Below, piece by piece: positions 63,771 to 64,000 of a stretch of DNA of 64,000 nt (positions are counted from its first letter, which is position 1; every line of letters starts with the position of its first letter). Under the pieces are notes generated by a model, which was not told the DNA's origin, made no database searches, and was given only the letters and a program-made list of their open reading frames with translations. Location: contig NZ_LT964979.1 of assembly GCF_900240335.1 (NCBI RefSeq), positions 930,001 to 994,000 of the forward strand, written 5' to 3'. The stretch comes from Flavimobilis massiliensis. GTDB taxonomy: Bacteria > Actinomycetota > Actinomycetes > Actinomycetales > Cellulomonadaceae. The position numbers and the translations under genes are program-made.

Positions 63771-64000
63771 TCAGCGACCGAAGCGTGCGGTGATCGCCTC
63801 GCCGTGGGCCGGGAGGTCCTCGGCGTTCGCGAACGTGACGATCTGGCCCGCGATCTGCTCGAGGGCGTCGCGCGAGTACTCGACGACCTGGACGGCCCGC
63901 ACGAACGAGTGGACGCCGAGCCCGCTCGAGTAGTGCGCGCACCCGCCCGTCGGCAGGACGTGGTTGGAGCCGGCCATGTAGTCGCCGAGCGGCACGGGCG
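63771..64000 (-). CDS. hisD: Histidinol dehydrogenase, 3' end only
   Basis: The last 75 codons of a gene that continues beyond the window. The residues PLGDYMAGSNHVLPTGGCAH, then YSSGLGVHSFVRAVQVVEYS are the highly conserved C-terminal part of HisD, including the zinc/substrate His. It oxidises histidinol to histidine in the last two steps of the pathway. Same strand as hisCB but separated from them by three genes. Confidence 0.96.
   Translation of the reverse strand, partial: PVPLGDYMAGSNHVLPTGGCAHYSSGLGVHSFVRAVQVVEYSRDALEQIAGQIVTFANAEDLPAHGEAITARFGR

Overview
The window is very GC-rich, gene-dense chromosomal DNA of a Gram-positive actinobacterium, almost certainly order Micrococcales and probably in the Cellulomonadaceae/Sanguibacteraceae neighbourhood. 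The basis is the core gene order (tlyA-nadK-recN-steA-steB-pyrG, argCJBDFRGH, hisCB-x-HA), the frequent GTG starts, 4-nt stop/start overlaps and the actinobacterial rRNA type. The genus is inferred, not proven. It is ordinary core chromosome: I see no prophage, insertion sequence, CRISPR array, plasmid module or tRNA gene.

Layout. 1-1.8 kb (+): the 3' part of ctaA (heme A synthase) and a MerR/TipAS-type regulator with its own 19-bp-spacer promoter. 1.9-17.1 kb (-): a long co-directional array read from 17.1 kb downward: an Arg/Gly-rich TPR-like protein, a HAD phosphatase, a 58-residue protein, tlyA, nadK, recN, steA, steB, a divergent MraY-like transferase, a MurJ-family flippase, a GT4 glycosyltransferase, pyrG and a NUDIX hydrolase. 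17.3-23.2 kb (-): one rRNA operon (16S-23S-5S, no spacer tRNA) with promoter and terminator. 23.4-26.0 kb (-): tyrS, 3-methyladenine glycosylase and a uridine-kinase-like ATPase. 26.1-34.8 kb (-): the complete arginine operon argC-J-B-D-F-R-G-H with a tandem ARG-box operator, followed upstream by dps. 35.6-38.7 kb (-): a thiamine-precursor ABC transporter operon led by a TPP riboswitch. 38.8-44.4 kb (+): quinone oxidoreductase, MazG-like hydrolase, small alarmone synthetase, feoABC behind a DtxR/IdeR-type iron box, and a double VOC protein. 44.5-50.8 kb (-): pheT-pheS, an aldose epimerase, an rRNA-type SPOUT methyltransferase, rplT and rpmI. 50.9-51.8 kb (-): infC, starting at an AUC codon. 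52.2-54.6 kb (+): Fur-family regulator, katA and a DUF1844 protein. 54.7-59.3 kb (-): sseB-like, hisA/priA, hisH, an unknown gene, hisB and hisC. 59.4-64 kb: a RecQ-like helicase and a DUF1697 protein (+), then an ASCH protein and the 3' end of hisD (-).

Functional links. The steA-steB segment carries a putative lipid-linked glycan pathway (MraY-like transferase, GT4 transferase, MurJ-type flippase) next to two cytokinesis proteins. This is the best candidate for an under-described system here. Regulation can be read directly at several loci: TPP riboswitch, ARG boxes, iron box, Fur-katA operator, AUC-started infC with a long leader, and a recurring arrangement in which a TAnnnT-type -10 element lies 6-7 nt before the start codon, implying leaderless mRNAs.

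Assembly warnings. Two single-N joins are not biology. At 22799 the N sits between two identical 137-bp copies of the rRNA leader (unmerged contig overlap). At 59933 the N is followed by about 90 nt that include a 29/33 match to the Illumina Nextera read-1 transposase adapter, inside the RecQ-like reading frame, so that protein is chimeric in this record.
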